Source: Candidatus Eisenbacteria bacterium (GTDB taxonomy: Bacteria > Eisenbacteria > RBG-16-71-46). From it: DNA of 64,000 nt. A program made the translations under genes and the position numbers. Location of the stretch: NCBI GenBank assembly GCA_020847735.1, contig JADLBL010000014.1, forward strand, positions 1-64,000, read 5' to 3'. The stretch's first letter is position 1, and every line of letters starts with the position of its first letter. The notes under the pieces were generated by a model that saw nothing but the letters and a program-made list of their open reading frames with translations, did no database searches and was not told the origin of the DNA. Below, piece by piece: positions 26,113 to 33,305 of this stretch.

Positions 26113-27975
26113 ATGCACGAGCCCGCGACCCGCTCCGGCCCCCTCGCCCGCCTGCGCGCGCGCCTGAGCGCGTGGGCCCGGCGCGCGTTCGGCCGGCCGG
26201 CGCCCGGCGGGCCGCGGCCCGCCGGGGCGGAGGATGGGCCCGCGCAGGACGCCGCGTCCGCCCTGGCGCTCGCGCTGGCGGAGCGTTCTCCGGAGGTGCG
26301 GCTCGGCAAGCTGCGCGCGGCGCTGGCGCTCTGCGAACGGCTGCCCGGGGCGGCGGGCGACGTCATGGTGATGGAGGCGTCCCTGCACCTGGGCGAGCGG
26401 CTGCGCGCGATCGGCGAGAGCGACGAGGCCGCGGCCCACCTGCGCCGGGCGATCGAGCGATCGTTCCGCGTGCCGGATCCGACCGGGCGCCAGCGCCGGG
26501 CCGGCGCGCTTTCGCGCCTCGCGATCCTCGATCAGGAATCGGGCGACCTGGCGGGGGCGCGCCGACGCTACGAGGAGGCGCTCTCGCTCGGAGGGGACGC
26601 GGAGGGACCGCTGCTGCTGGGCATGCTGACGCAGGCGGCCTTCAACCTCGGGCTGCTGCACAGCGAAACCGGCGACGACGAGGGCGCGGCGCTCGTCTGG
26701 GAGCGCGCGATCGAACTGGGTTCCCGCGCGGCGCACCCGAGCGGCTGGGATCCCGCCGGACTCGCCGCCTTCAACCTCGGCCACCTCTACGCACGCCGCG
26801 GGGACGCGGCGCGTGCGCGCGAGCGGCTCGAGGACGTCGGCCGCATCACCGAGCCCGGCGGCACGCCGCTCGGGCTCATGGCGTCGGCCAAGGCGGCGCT
26901 CGCCCTGGCCTCGATGGCCGAGCGCGAGGGGCTGCTCGGGGAATCGGACGCCGCGCGCCACTACCGACGCGCGATCGAACTCGGCCGCGCCTGCGGGCTC
27001 GCCGACGGCGCGCTCGCCGCGGCGCAGGCGGCCATCGGCCTCGGCGAGCAGGCGCTCGCCGCGGGCCGGCACGCCGAGTCGCTTCCGCACTACCGCGAGG
27101 CGCAGGCGCTGGCGGCGGACTGCGAGCCGGACGCGCGGGAACGTTTCGAAGTGCTGGCCGGCATGCGCATCGGACAGTCGCTGGGCGAAGCCGGCGAGCG
27201 CGAGGCCGCCGCGCAGCATCTCGCGGCCGCGTTCGCGCGGGGCCGCGGGCATGCCGAGGCGTCGGTGCGCGAGCTTGCGGCGCAGGCCGCGTGCACGCTG
27301 CACCGGGTGCTGTGCGGACTCGATCGCTGGGAGGAGGCGGGCCGGCTCGCGGCCGAAGCCGAGGCCTTCAGCGCGACCATCGCCACCCCGACGGGCAGGG
27401 CGCTGTCGGCCGCGGCGGCCTACGCGCGCGCCTTCGGGCGACTGCACGCGGGCGATGCGAAGGGGGCTCGCGGCGAGCTGGAGGGAATCGCGGCGACCGC
27501 CTTCTCGAGCGGCACGCCGGTGGGCGAGCGAATCGGACTCGACGCGTTGCTGCTCGCCGGCCACCTCGACCGGCAGGCCGGCCGGCACGAACGCGCGCTG
27601 GAACGATTCCGCGAGGCGGGCGCGAGACTGCGCGAGCGTCACGACCCGGAAGCGGACGCGATGGCGGCGATGGCCCTGGCCAGCGCCGGGCACTGCCTGC
27701 TCGCGCTCGAGCGGGAGTTCGAAGCGGGGAACACCTACGAGCGCGCGCTCGCCCGGGGCCGCTCGAGCGGACTCGGGGCCGGACGTGCGGCCGCGGCCAA
27801 CGCCGCGCTCAACCTCGCCTCGCTCGCGGAAGGCGCGCGGCGGCGGGAACTGTTCGAGGTGGCGGGAGCGCTCGGGCGCTCGAGCGGCACTCCGCTCGGT
27901 CGCGAGTGCGCGAAGGCGGCCGAGCGGGGCCTGCGCGAGGGCGAAGGCGGCGGCGGGGACGACAGCGGGGACTGA
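26113..27975 (+). CDS. TPR-rich protein of unknown function
   Basis: 620 residues, almost all alpha-helical tetratricopeptide-like pairs of ~35-45 residues. No signal peptide is visible; the N-terminus is basic and amphipathic (LARLRARLSAWARRAFGR). A recurring motif, GTP-x-G, caps several repeats (GGTPLGLMASAKAALAL, SGTPVGERIGLDALLLA, SGTPLGRECAKAAERGL), which is not part of the usual TPR consensus. It probably acts as a cytoplasmic protein-protein scaffold. It stands 57 bases after coaE with GGTGAG upstream, and could be on its own transcript. No enzyme motif was found. Confidence 0.8.
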   Translation: MHEPATRSGPLARLRARLSAWARRAFGRPAPGGPRPAGAEDGPAQDAASALALALAERSPEVRLGKLRAALALCERLPGAAGDVMVMEASLHLGERLRAIGESDEAAAHLRRAIERSFRVPDPTGRQRRAGALSRLAILDQESGDLAGARRRYEEALSLGGDAEGPLLLGMLTQAAFNLGLLHSETGDDEGAALVWERAIELGSRAAHPSGWDPAGLAAFNLGHLYARRGDAARARERLEDVGRITEPGGTPLGLMASAKAALALASMAEREGLLGESDAARHYRRAIELGRACGLADGALAAAQAAIGLGEQALAAGRHAESLPHYREAQALAADCEPDARERFEVLAGMRIGQSLGEAGEREAAAQHLAAAFARGRGHAEASVRELAAQAACTLHRVLCGLDRWEEAGRLAAEAEAFSATIATPTGRALSAAAAYARAFGRLHAGDAKGARGELEGIAATAFSSGTPVGERIGLDALLLAGHLDRQAGRHERALERFREAGARLRERHDPEADAMAAMALASAGHCLLALEREFEAGNTYERALARGRSSGLGAGRAAAANAALNLASLAEGARRRELFEVAGALGRSSGTPLGRECAKAAERGLREGEGGGGDDSGD

Positions 27976-27994
27976 GCCGCCGCGTGCGGTCCGC

Positions 27995-28023
27995 TTTTCG
28001 CGGCGCGGGTTCTTCGCTAAGGT
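27995..28023 (+). promoter_or_regulatory. Tentative promoter of the prfB run
   Basis: TTTTCG (27995-28000), 17 bases, then TAAGGT (28018-28023), about 46 bases ahead of the prfB start. The -35 is weak. Confidence 0.3.
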
Positions 28024-28068
28024 GCATCGCCCGCGACACCCGCGCACTCCTTCCCGGACCCACGAGCC

Positions 28069-29188
28069 ATGCTGACCTCCGCCGAACTGCGCAAGCGCCT
28101 CGAGCAGACCCGCGACCGTCTCGCGGGGCTGCGGAGGTACCTTTGACGTCGAGGGCTGCGCGCGCGACGTGACCGCCTTCGAGGCGAAGATGGCCGAGCC
28201 CGGCTTCTGGGACCGGCCCGAGGACGCGCAGAAGGTCGTCGCGCGCCTCAAGACGGCCAAGCGCACGCTGGACGACTGGGGCGGGCGCGATTCGGCGCAA
28301 CGCAATCTCTCCGAGTTGCTGGAACTGGCCGAGGCCGAGGGCGACGAGGCGATGCTCGGCGAGGTCGAGAAGGAACTCGGGGCGCTCGAGGCGCAGGTCG
28401 CGGACCTCGAAACCCGCAGCCTGCTCTCGGGCCCGCACGACCAGCTCGGCGCGATCGTGATCATCCATCCCGGCGCCGGCGGCACCGAGTCGCAGGACTG
28501 GGCCGAAATGCTCATGCGCATGTACCAGCGCTGGGCCGAGCGTCGGGGCTACCCGGTCTCGATCCTCGACTACCAGGCCGGTGACGAGGCGGGCATCAAG
28601 GACGCGACACTCGCGATCGACGGCGAATACGCCTACGGCTATCTCAAGGCCGAGTCGGGCGTGCACCGTCTGGTCCGCATCTCGCCCTACGACGCGAACG
28701 CGCGCCGGCACACCTCGTTCTCCAGCATTTCGGTGCTGCCGATGCTGGACGACACCATCAAGGTCGAGATCGCGCCCGGCGATTTGCGCATCGACACCAT
28801 GCGCGCCGGCGGCGCGGGCGGCCAGCACGTCAACAAGACGGAGTCCGCGGTCCGCATCACGCACCTGCCGAGCGGGATCGTCGTCCAGTCGCAGGCCGAA
28901 CGCAGCCAGCACCGCAACAAGGACGCGGCCATGAAGATCCTCATGGCGCGCCTGTTCGTGCTGAAGGAGCAGGAGGCCCGGGCCAAGACCGACGCGCTCG
29001 CCGGCCCGAAGAAGGACATCGACTTCGGCAGCCAGATCCGTTCGTACGTGCTGCAGCCCTACACGATGGCGAACGATCACCGCACCGAGACGAAGATCGG
29101 CGACGTGCACGGGGTGCTGGACGGCGGCATCGATCCGTTCATCGACGCGTGGCTCAAGGCCCAGCAGCCGAGCAAGGAGAACGCATGA
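28069..29188 (+). CDS. prfB: Peptide chain release factor 2 (programmed +1 frameshift)
   Basis: The gene starts at the ATG at 28069; 25 codons in, at CTT TGA C, translation must shift +1 to continue in the frame ending at 29188, giving 372 residues. RF2 recognises UGA and UAA. The catalytic GGQ is in RAGGAGGQHVNKTESAVR near residue 250. The codon-reading tripeptide, normally Ser-Pro-Phe, is Ser-Pro-Tyr here (RISPYDANARRHTSF). The in-frame UGA with a Shine-Dalgarno-like GGAGG just ahead is the standard autoregulatory device: low RF2 favours the shift. This explains the apparent gap between the short first frame and the main one. It overlaps the phosphohexomutase start by 4 bases. Confidence 0.95.
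28133..28147 (+). promoter_or_regulatory. prfB programmed frameshift site
   Basis: GGAGG (28133-28137), then TAC, the slip codon CTT (28141-28143), UGA (28144-28146) and C. The spacing from SD-like element to slip codon equals that of the E. coli site. Reading resumes with GAC at 28145. Confidence 0.95.
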
Positions 29189-30552
29189 TCCCCGGCCACA
29201 TCTTCCGCGAGTACGACATTCGAGGACTGCACGCGACCGAGCTGACGGACGAGACGGCGGAAGCCGTGGGGCGGGCCTTCGCGACGATTCTGCGCCGCGA
29301 AGGCGGCGCACGCGCCGCCCTCGGCCGCGACGTGCGGCCGAGCAGCGTGCGGCTCGCCGCCGCGGCCGAGAGGGGCATGCTCGCCGCCGGGCTGCACGTC
29401 GAGCGCGTCGGCACGGTGCCGACGCCGGCGCTCTATTACGCCGTCGCCGCCCGCGGCCTTGACGGAGGCATGCAGATCACCGGCAGCCACAATCCGCCGG
29501 AGTTCAACGGCTTCAAGATGACGAAGCGGAAGCTGCCGCTCTACGGCGCCGAGATCCAGCAGATGCGGGAGAGGATCGCTTCGGGCGATCTCGACTTGGG
29601 GCAGGGAGGCTGGTCGGACCGGCCGATCCTCGACGAGTACCGCGCGATGCTGATCGAGCGCTGCCGCAGCCCGCGGGGGCTGCGCGTGGTCATGGATTGC
29701 GGCAACGGCTGCGCGGGCACCGTGGTGCCGCAGGTGTTCGAGCGCATGGGTCACACGGTGCACCCGCTGTTCGCCGAGCTGGACGGCACGTTTCCCAACC
29801 ACCTGCCCGACCCGACGGTCCCGGCGCTGCTCGTGGACCTGCAGAAGAAGGTGGCGGAAACGGGCGCCGACTTCGGCATCGGATTCGACGGCGATGCCGA
29901 TCGCATCGGAGCGGTCACCGGCTCGGGACGCATCGTCTGGGGCGACCAGCTGCTGGCGCTGTTCGCGCGCGACGTGCTCGCCCGCGTGCCCGGGGCCGAG
30001 ATCATCTTCGACGTGAAGTGCTCGCAGGCGCTGGCGGAGGACATCGCCGCGCACGGCGGCCGGCCCGTGATGTGGAAGACCGGCCATTCGCTGATCAAGA
30101 AGCGGCTGCACGAGACCGGCGCCCCGATCGCGGGCGAGATGAGCGGGCACATGTTCTTCAACGAGGGCTTCTTCGGCTTCGACGACGCGCTGTTCGCGGC
30201 GGGGCGGCTGCTGCGCTACGTCGCCTCGACCGGCCGGAGCCTCGACGAGCTGGTCGCCAGCCTGCCGCAGTACTGCTCCACGCCCGAGACCCGGCTCGAG
30301 TGCCCCGAGGAGCGGAAGTTCCAGATCCCCGAGGAGATGAAGCGGGAGTTCGCCGGCCGCTACCGGGTGATCGACATTGACGGCGCGCGCGTCGAGTTCG
30401 GCGACGGCTGGGGCCTGGTGCGCGCGTCCAACACGCAGCCGGTCGTCGTCGTGCGCTTCGAGGCGCGGACTCCGGAACGCCTCGCCGAGATCCAGGCGTC
30501 CATGATGGAGCCGCTGCGCCGCCTCGGCGTCGGCGCCGAGAAGGCGCACTGA
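29185..30552 (+). CDS. Phosphomannomutase/phosphoglucomutase
   Basis: 455 residues from the ATG whose ATGA overlaps the prfB stop. It is an alpha-D-phosphohexomutase, interconverting hexose 6- and 1-phosphates for cell-envelope sugars. The phosphoserine loop is TGSHNPPEFNGFKM near residue 96-110, the metal loop is GFDGDADRIG near 235, the sugar loop is GEMSGHMFF near 320, and the phosphate-binding end carries RASNTQPVVVVRFEA. The layout fits AlgC/ManB-type bifunctional enzymes rather than GlmM. Which hexose is preferred cannot be decided here. Confidence 0.92.
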   Translation: MIPGHIFREYDIRGLHATELTDETAEAVGRAFATILRREGGARAALGRDVRPSSVRLAAAAERGMLAAGLHVERVGTVPTPALYYAVAARGLDGGMQITGSHNPPEFNGFKMTKRKLPLYGAEIQQMRERIASGDLDLGQGGWSDRPILDEYRAMLIERCRSPRGLRVVMDCGNGCAGTVVPQVFERMGHTVHPLFAELDGTFPNHLPDPTVPALLVDLQKKVAETGADFGIGFDGDADRIGAVTGSGRIVWGDQLLALFARDVLARVPGAEIIFDVKCSQALAEDIAAHGGRPVMWKTGHSLIKKRLHETGAPIAGEMSGHMFFNEGFFGFDDALFAAGRLLRYVASTGRSLDELVASLPQYCSTPETRLECPEERKFQIPEEMKREFAGRYRVIDIDGARVEFGDGWGLVRASNTQPVVVVRFEARTPERLAEIQASMMEPLRRLGVGAEKAH

Positions 30553-31214
30553 CGTCGCGGCGCGCGTCCCGGCCGCTGCCGCGCGCGTTCTACGCCCGCG
30601 ATCCGGTGGTCGTGGCGCGCGCGCTGCTCGGCCGGGTGCTCGAGTGTGATCTCGGGCGCGAGCGCGTCGCCGGCCGGATCGTCGAGGTCGAGGCGTATCG
30701 CGGCGAAAGCGACCCGGCGAGCCACGCCTTTCGGGGCGAGACGCCGCGCACCCGGGTGATGTTCGGGCCCGCGGGCCACGCGTATGTCTACTTCACCTAC
30801 GGAATGCACCACTGCCTGAACATCGTCTGCGGACGAACGGGCACGGCGGCCGCGGTCCTGGTGCGGGCGCTGGAACCGCTCGAAGGGCTGGCTCTGGCCC
30901 GGGAGCGGCGCGGAATCCGGGAAACCGAACGTCTCATGCGCGGCCCGGGCTGCGTCGCGAAGGCGCTCGGGCTGACGCGCGAGCACAGCGGTCTCGACCT
31001 GGTGCACGGCCCCCTGCGCGTGACCGCGGCCGCGCCCGTGCGCACGGGCAGGCGGGTGGTCGCGGGCGTGCGCGTCGGGATCCGGGTCGGGCTCGATCGT
31101 CGCTGGCGTTTCTGGCTCGAAGGCCATCCCTGTGTCTCTGGCCCGGGGCGTCCGCGTCGCGGGCGACGGGGTCGCGCGACTCCACCGTTGACACCCTCGC
31201 GCGCGCGTCCCTAG
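30549..31214 (+). CDS. 3-methyladenine DNA glycosylase (AAG/MPG family)
   Basis: It removes alkylated purines in base-excision repair. The domain shows VEVEAYRGESDPASHAF (with the catalytic Glu), MFGPAGHAYVYFTYGMHHC and a closing WLEGHPCVSG. The conserved start LPRAFYARDPVVVARALLG lies upstream of the first GTG (30606); the only frame-matched upstream starts are CTG at 30549, overlapping the previous stop as CTGA, or CTG at 30576. The boundary given uses 30549 (221 residues). About 26 Arg/Pro-rich residues follow the usual C-terminal end and overlap the promoter of the next gene, so the tail may be a by-product of a lost stop. Confidence 0.85.
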   Translation: MTSRRASRPLPRAFYARDPVVVARALLGRVLECDLGRERVAGRIVEVEAYRGESDPASHAFRGETPRTRVMFGPAGHAYVYFTYGMHHCLNIVCGRTGTAAAVLVRALEPLEGLALARERRGIRETERLMRGPGCVAKALGLTREHSGLDLVHGPLRVTAAAPVRTGRRVVAGVRVGIRVGLDRRWRFWLEGHPCVSGPGRPRRGRRGRATPPLTPSRARP

Positions 31215-31217
31215 TAT
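31188..31217 (+). promoter_or_regulatory. Strong promoter inside the 3' end of the glycosylase gene
   Basis: TTGACA (31188-31193), an 18-base spacer and TAGTAT (31212-31217). It drives the barrel gene at 31334, with a leader of about 110 bases. Confidence 0.7.
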
Positions 31218-31333
31218 CCCGCTCCCTGTTCCGCACCGTTCGTTGACCGTGCGTGACCCTCACCGGATGGTGGGCCCGTCCACCGTCCGCACGGTGACGT
31301 CCGTCCTCGCGTCCATCGGTTGAAAGGAGTGCC

Positions 31334-32950
31334 ATGAGCCCGTCACGCAGGGTTCTGACGAAAGCGCTTGCCCTCGGCCTCGCTGCCGCCGCCCTCGTGG
31401 CCGGAGCCGCGAGGGCCCAGTTCTACGATCCGGCGCTTCGCTCGCTCGACCTCGTGACGGACGTGGCCCGCAGCCCGCGCCTGCAGGGCATGGGCGGACT
31501 TTCGCTGGTGATTCCCGATCGCGACAACCGGATCACGCTCTGGGACTTCGCGAACAGCCCGCTCGGCGCCTTCGGCCAGGACTCGACCGGAAGCATGGAG
31601 ATCCGGCCGTCGGCCGGCTCCGCTTCGGACGTGCACGGCATGCCCACGGGTTTCGGTGAGCGCCAGCATCTCGCCGGCCGCACGACCAGCCTGCAGTTCG
31701 AGTCCTTCTACAGGGACCACAAAGCCTCGGCCTACGGCGCGGTGGGCGTGCTGAACTCGCTTCGCAGGGACGCGCCGTATTCCGACGGACTCGAACAGCG
31801 GCGGGCCGTGGGCCTGCCGGAGATCATGCCGATCTTCAACGGCGCGTTTCCCTACTTCGGCGGGGGCAGGCTGCGCTACGCGCTGCGTCTTCGCTTCGGC
31901 GGCGAGCATCAGCTCGACCAGTACCGCACGATCACGACGAACCCGAACGGCCAGTTCCTGTCCCTGGATGGCACGACCGTGCCCACGCCGGTCTTCTTCG
32001 TCCCCGACGAGTACCGCGTGAACACGTCGGGAATCGGAGCAGGGCTCTCGTACGCGCTCGGGACCGGCACCGTGCTGGCCCTGGGGATGGACGCCGTGGA
32101 TCAGCGGATCAAAGGCTCGAACAACTCCGACCGCTACTCGGCCGAGCGGCGCGAGAAGCGTCCCTACACGATCGGCCAGGCCTCGATCATCGGCCGGCTC
32201 GGCGAGGCGATCGAATACGGCGTGGACGGACGCGCCTGGCGGGCGAACTCCGAGGAGAGCTGGTATTTCACGATCTCCGCTGGCGTCGGCGCCGACCCGC
32301 TCGTCGGCCGCGGCAAGCTGCTCGAGCGCGAGGAGGAGGGATCCGCGCTCAGGAGCCGCGTGCGCGTCACCGCGGGCAATCTCGAACTGGGCGGCGGCTT
32401 CTGGACTCGCGCGAGCAAGGTCGGGATCACCCCGCCGGACAACAGCGATCCGACTTCCTTCAACCGGTTCCTCAACCAGGTCTACTACCGGCAGAACGCC
32501 GACTCGCTGGCGATGCCCGACAGCGTCGTCGCCAACGAAATCCGCGAGTACGCCTGGGGATATGGCGTCGGCGCCTCGCTGCGGGGAAGGAAGACCCTCC
32601 TGGGCGCCGAGTTCCACTGGTCCAGGGACCTGTACGACGAATGGATTTCCGGACTCGGGCCCAGGTCGCTCGCCTGGGACGTTCGGGCGGGGCTGGAGTA
32701 CGCGTGCACGAGCATGCTGACGGGCCGGTTGGGCTACGGCTACCGCTGGTGGGACCGGGACGACTTCGTGCGCCAGAACGAGTTCAAGGGAAACTCCGCG
32801 AGCATGGGGCTGGGCGTGCACCCGAGCGGCACCTCGTGGAGCTTCGAAGGCGCGTGGACCTTCGCCTGGCACCAGAGCGATTTCGGCGACCCGACCCTGG
32901 CGCACGGCACGCGGCAGCGGGTCTCGAGTCAGGTGCGCTGGGACTTCTGA
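31334..32950 (+). CDS. Probable outer-membrane beta-barrel protein, unknown function
   Basis: 538 residues, with AAGGAG 7 bases before the ATG. A signal peptide (LALGLAAAALVAGAARAQ) is followed by FYDPALRSLDLVTDVARSP, a form seen at the N-terminus of PorV/OmpP1-like barrels, and then by many alternating amphipathic strands with aromatic residues. The last strand ends RQRVSSQVRWDF, with the terminal Phe typical of BAM-inserted barrels. No family is assigned. It has its own strong promoter and a weak hairpin (32952-32970) after it, so it is probably monocistronic. Confidence 0.75.
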   Translation: MSPSRRVLTKALALGLAAAALVAGAARAQFYDPALRSLDLVTDVARSPRLQGMGGLSLVIPDRDNRITLWDFANSPLGAFGQDSTGSMEIRPSAGSASDVHGMPTGFGERQHLAGRTTSLQFESFYRDHKASAYGAVGVLNSLRRDAPYSDGLEQRRAVGLPEIMPIFNGAFPYFGGGRLRYALRLRFGGEHQLDQYRTITTNPNGQFLSLDGTTVPTPVFFVPDEYRVNTSGIGAGLSYALGTGTVLALGMDAVDQRIKGSNNSDRYSAERREKRPYTIGQASIIGRLGEAIEYGVDGRAWRANSEESWYFTISAGVGADPLVGRGKLLEREEEGSALRSRVRVTAGNLELGGGFWTRASKVGITPPDNSDPTSFNRFLNQVYYRQNADSLAMPDSVVANEIREYAWGYGVGASLRGRKTLLGAEFHWSRDLYDEWISGLGPRSLAWDVRAGLEYACTSMLTGRLGYGYRWWDRDDFVRQNEFKGNSASMGLGVHPSGTSWSFEGAWTFAWHQSDFGDPTLAHGTRQRVSSQVRWDF

Positions 32951-33305
32951 TCCGGCGGAACGGGCGCCGGCAGACCCGACGAAAAAACTCGTTGACGTTT
33001 GGCCGGGGCTTCTCGATAGTACGTGGCGACCGGGCGGTGGGCACCGCCGCGAACGGTAAACGTTCGTGTCCCCAGGGTGCCCCGATCGCAGGCAGGAGAT
33101 GGACCGCCGCGACCCTACTTACCGCGCCGACGTCACTCAATGGCTCCGCCGGCCTCGAACGTGGTTCCCGCTCCGCGTGTGGAACCCGCGGCTCGCGAAC
33201 GAGTTGAACCCGGGAAATGCGTTGACACATTCTTTCGGAGTTGGCACCTTGTGGCGGATTTTTCCAACAACCGTCAAGTGGTCTTCACGATGAGGGTCGA
33301 GTCCC
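32951..33305. other. Intergenic region ahead of the TonB-receptor operon
   Basis: A 6-bp hairpin at 32952-32970 may end the barrel transcript and is followed by an A-run. A promoter pair lies at 32992-33020. A second TTGACA at 33222-33227 sits in an AT-richer stretch but lacks a good -10. No gene was supported. Confidence 0.5.
32992..33020 (+). promoter_or_regulatory. Promoter candidate for the TonB-receptor operon
   Basis: TTGACG (32992-32997), 17 bases, GATAGT (33015-33020). The leader to the ATG at 33306 would be about 280 bases, long enough for post-transcriptional control. Confidence 0.5.

Noticed and set aside
28069-28146. prfB as a broken gene or sequencing frameshift
   Set aside because: The stop sits at a textbook CTT-TGA-C slip site with a correctly spaced SD-like element.
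33242-33256. Sigma-54 promoter (TTGGCAC...GC)
   Set aside because: The -12 TTGC element is absent at the required spacing.
33066-33293. A 75-residue gene ahead of the TonB receptor
   Set aside because: It has no ribosome site, overlaps the probable promoter and leader, and resembles no family.
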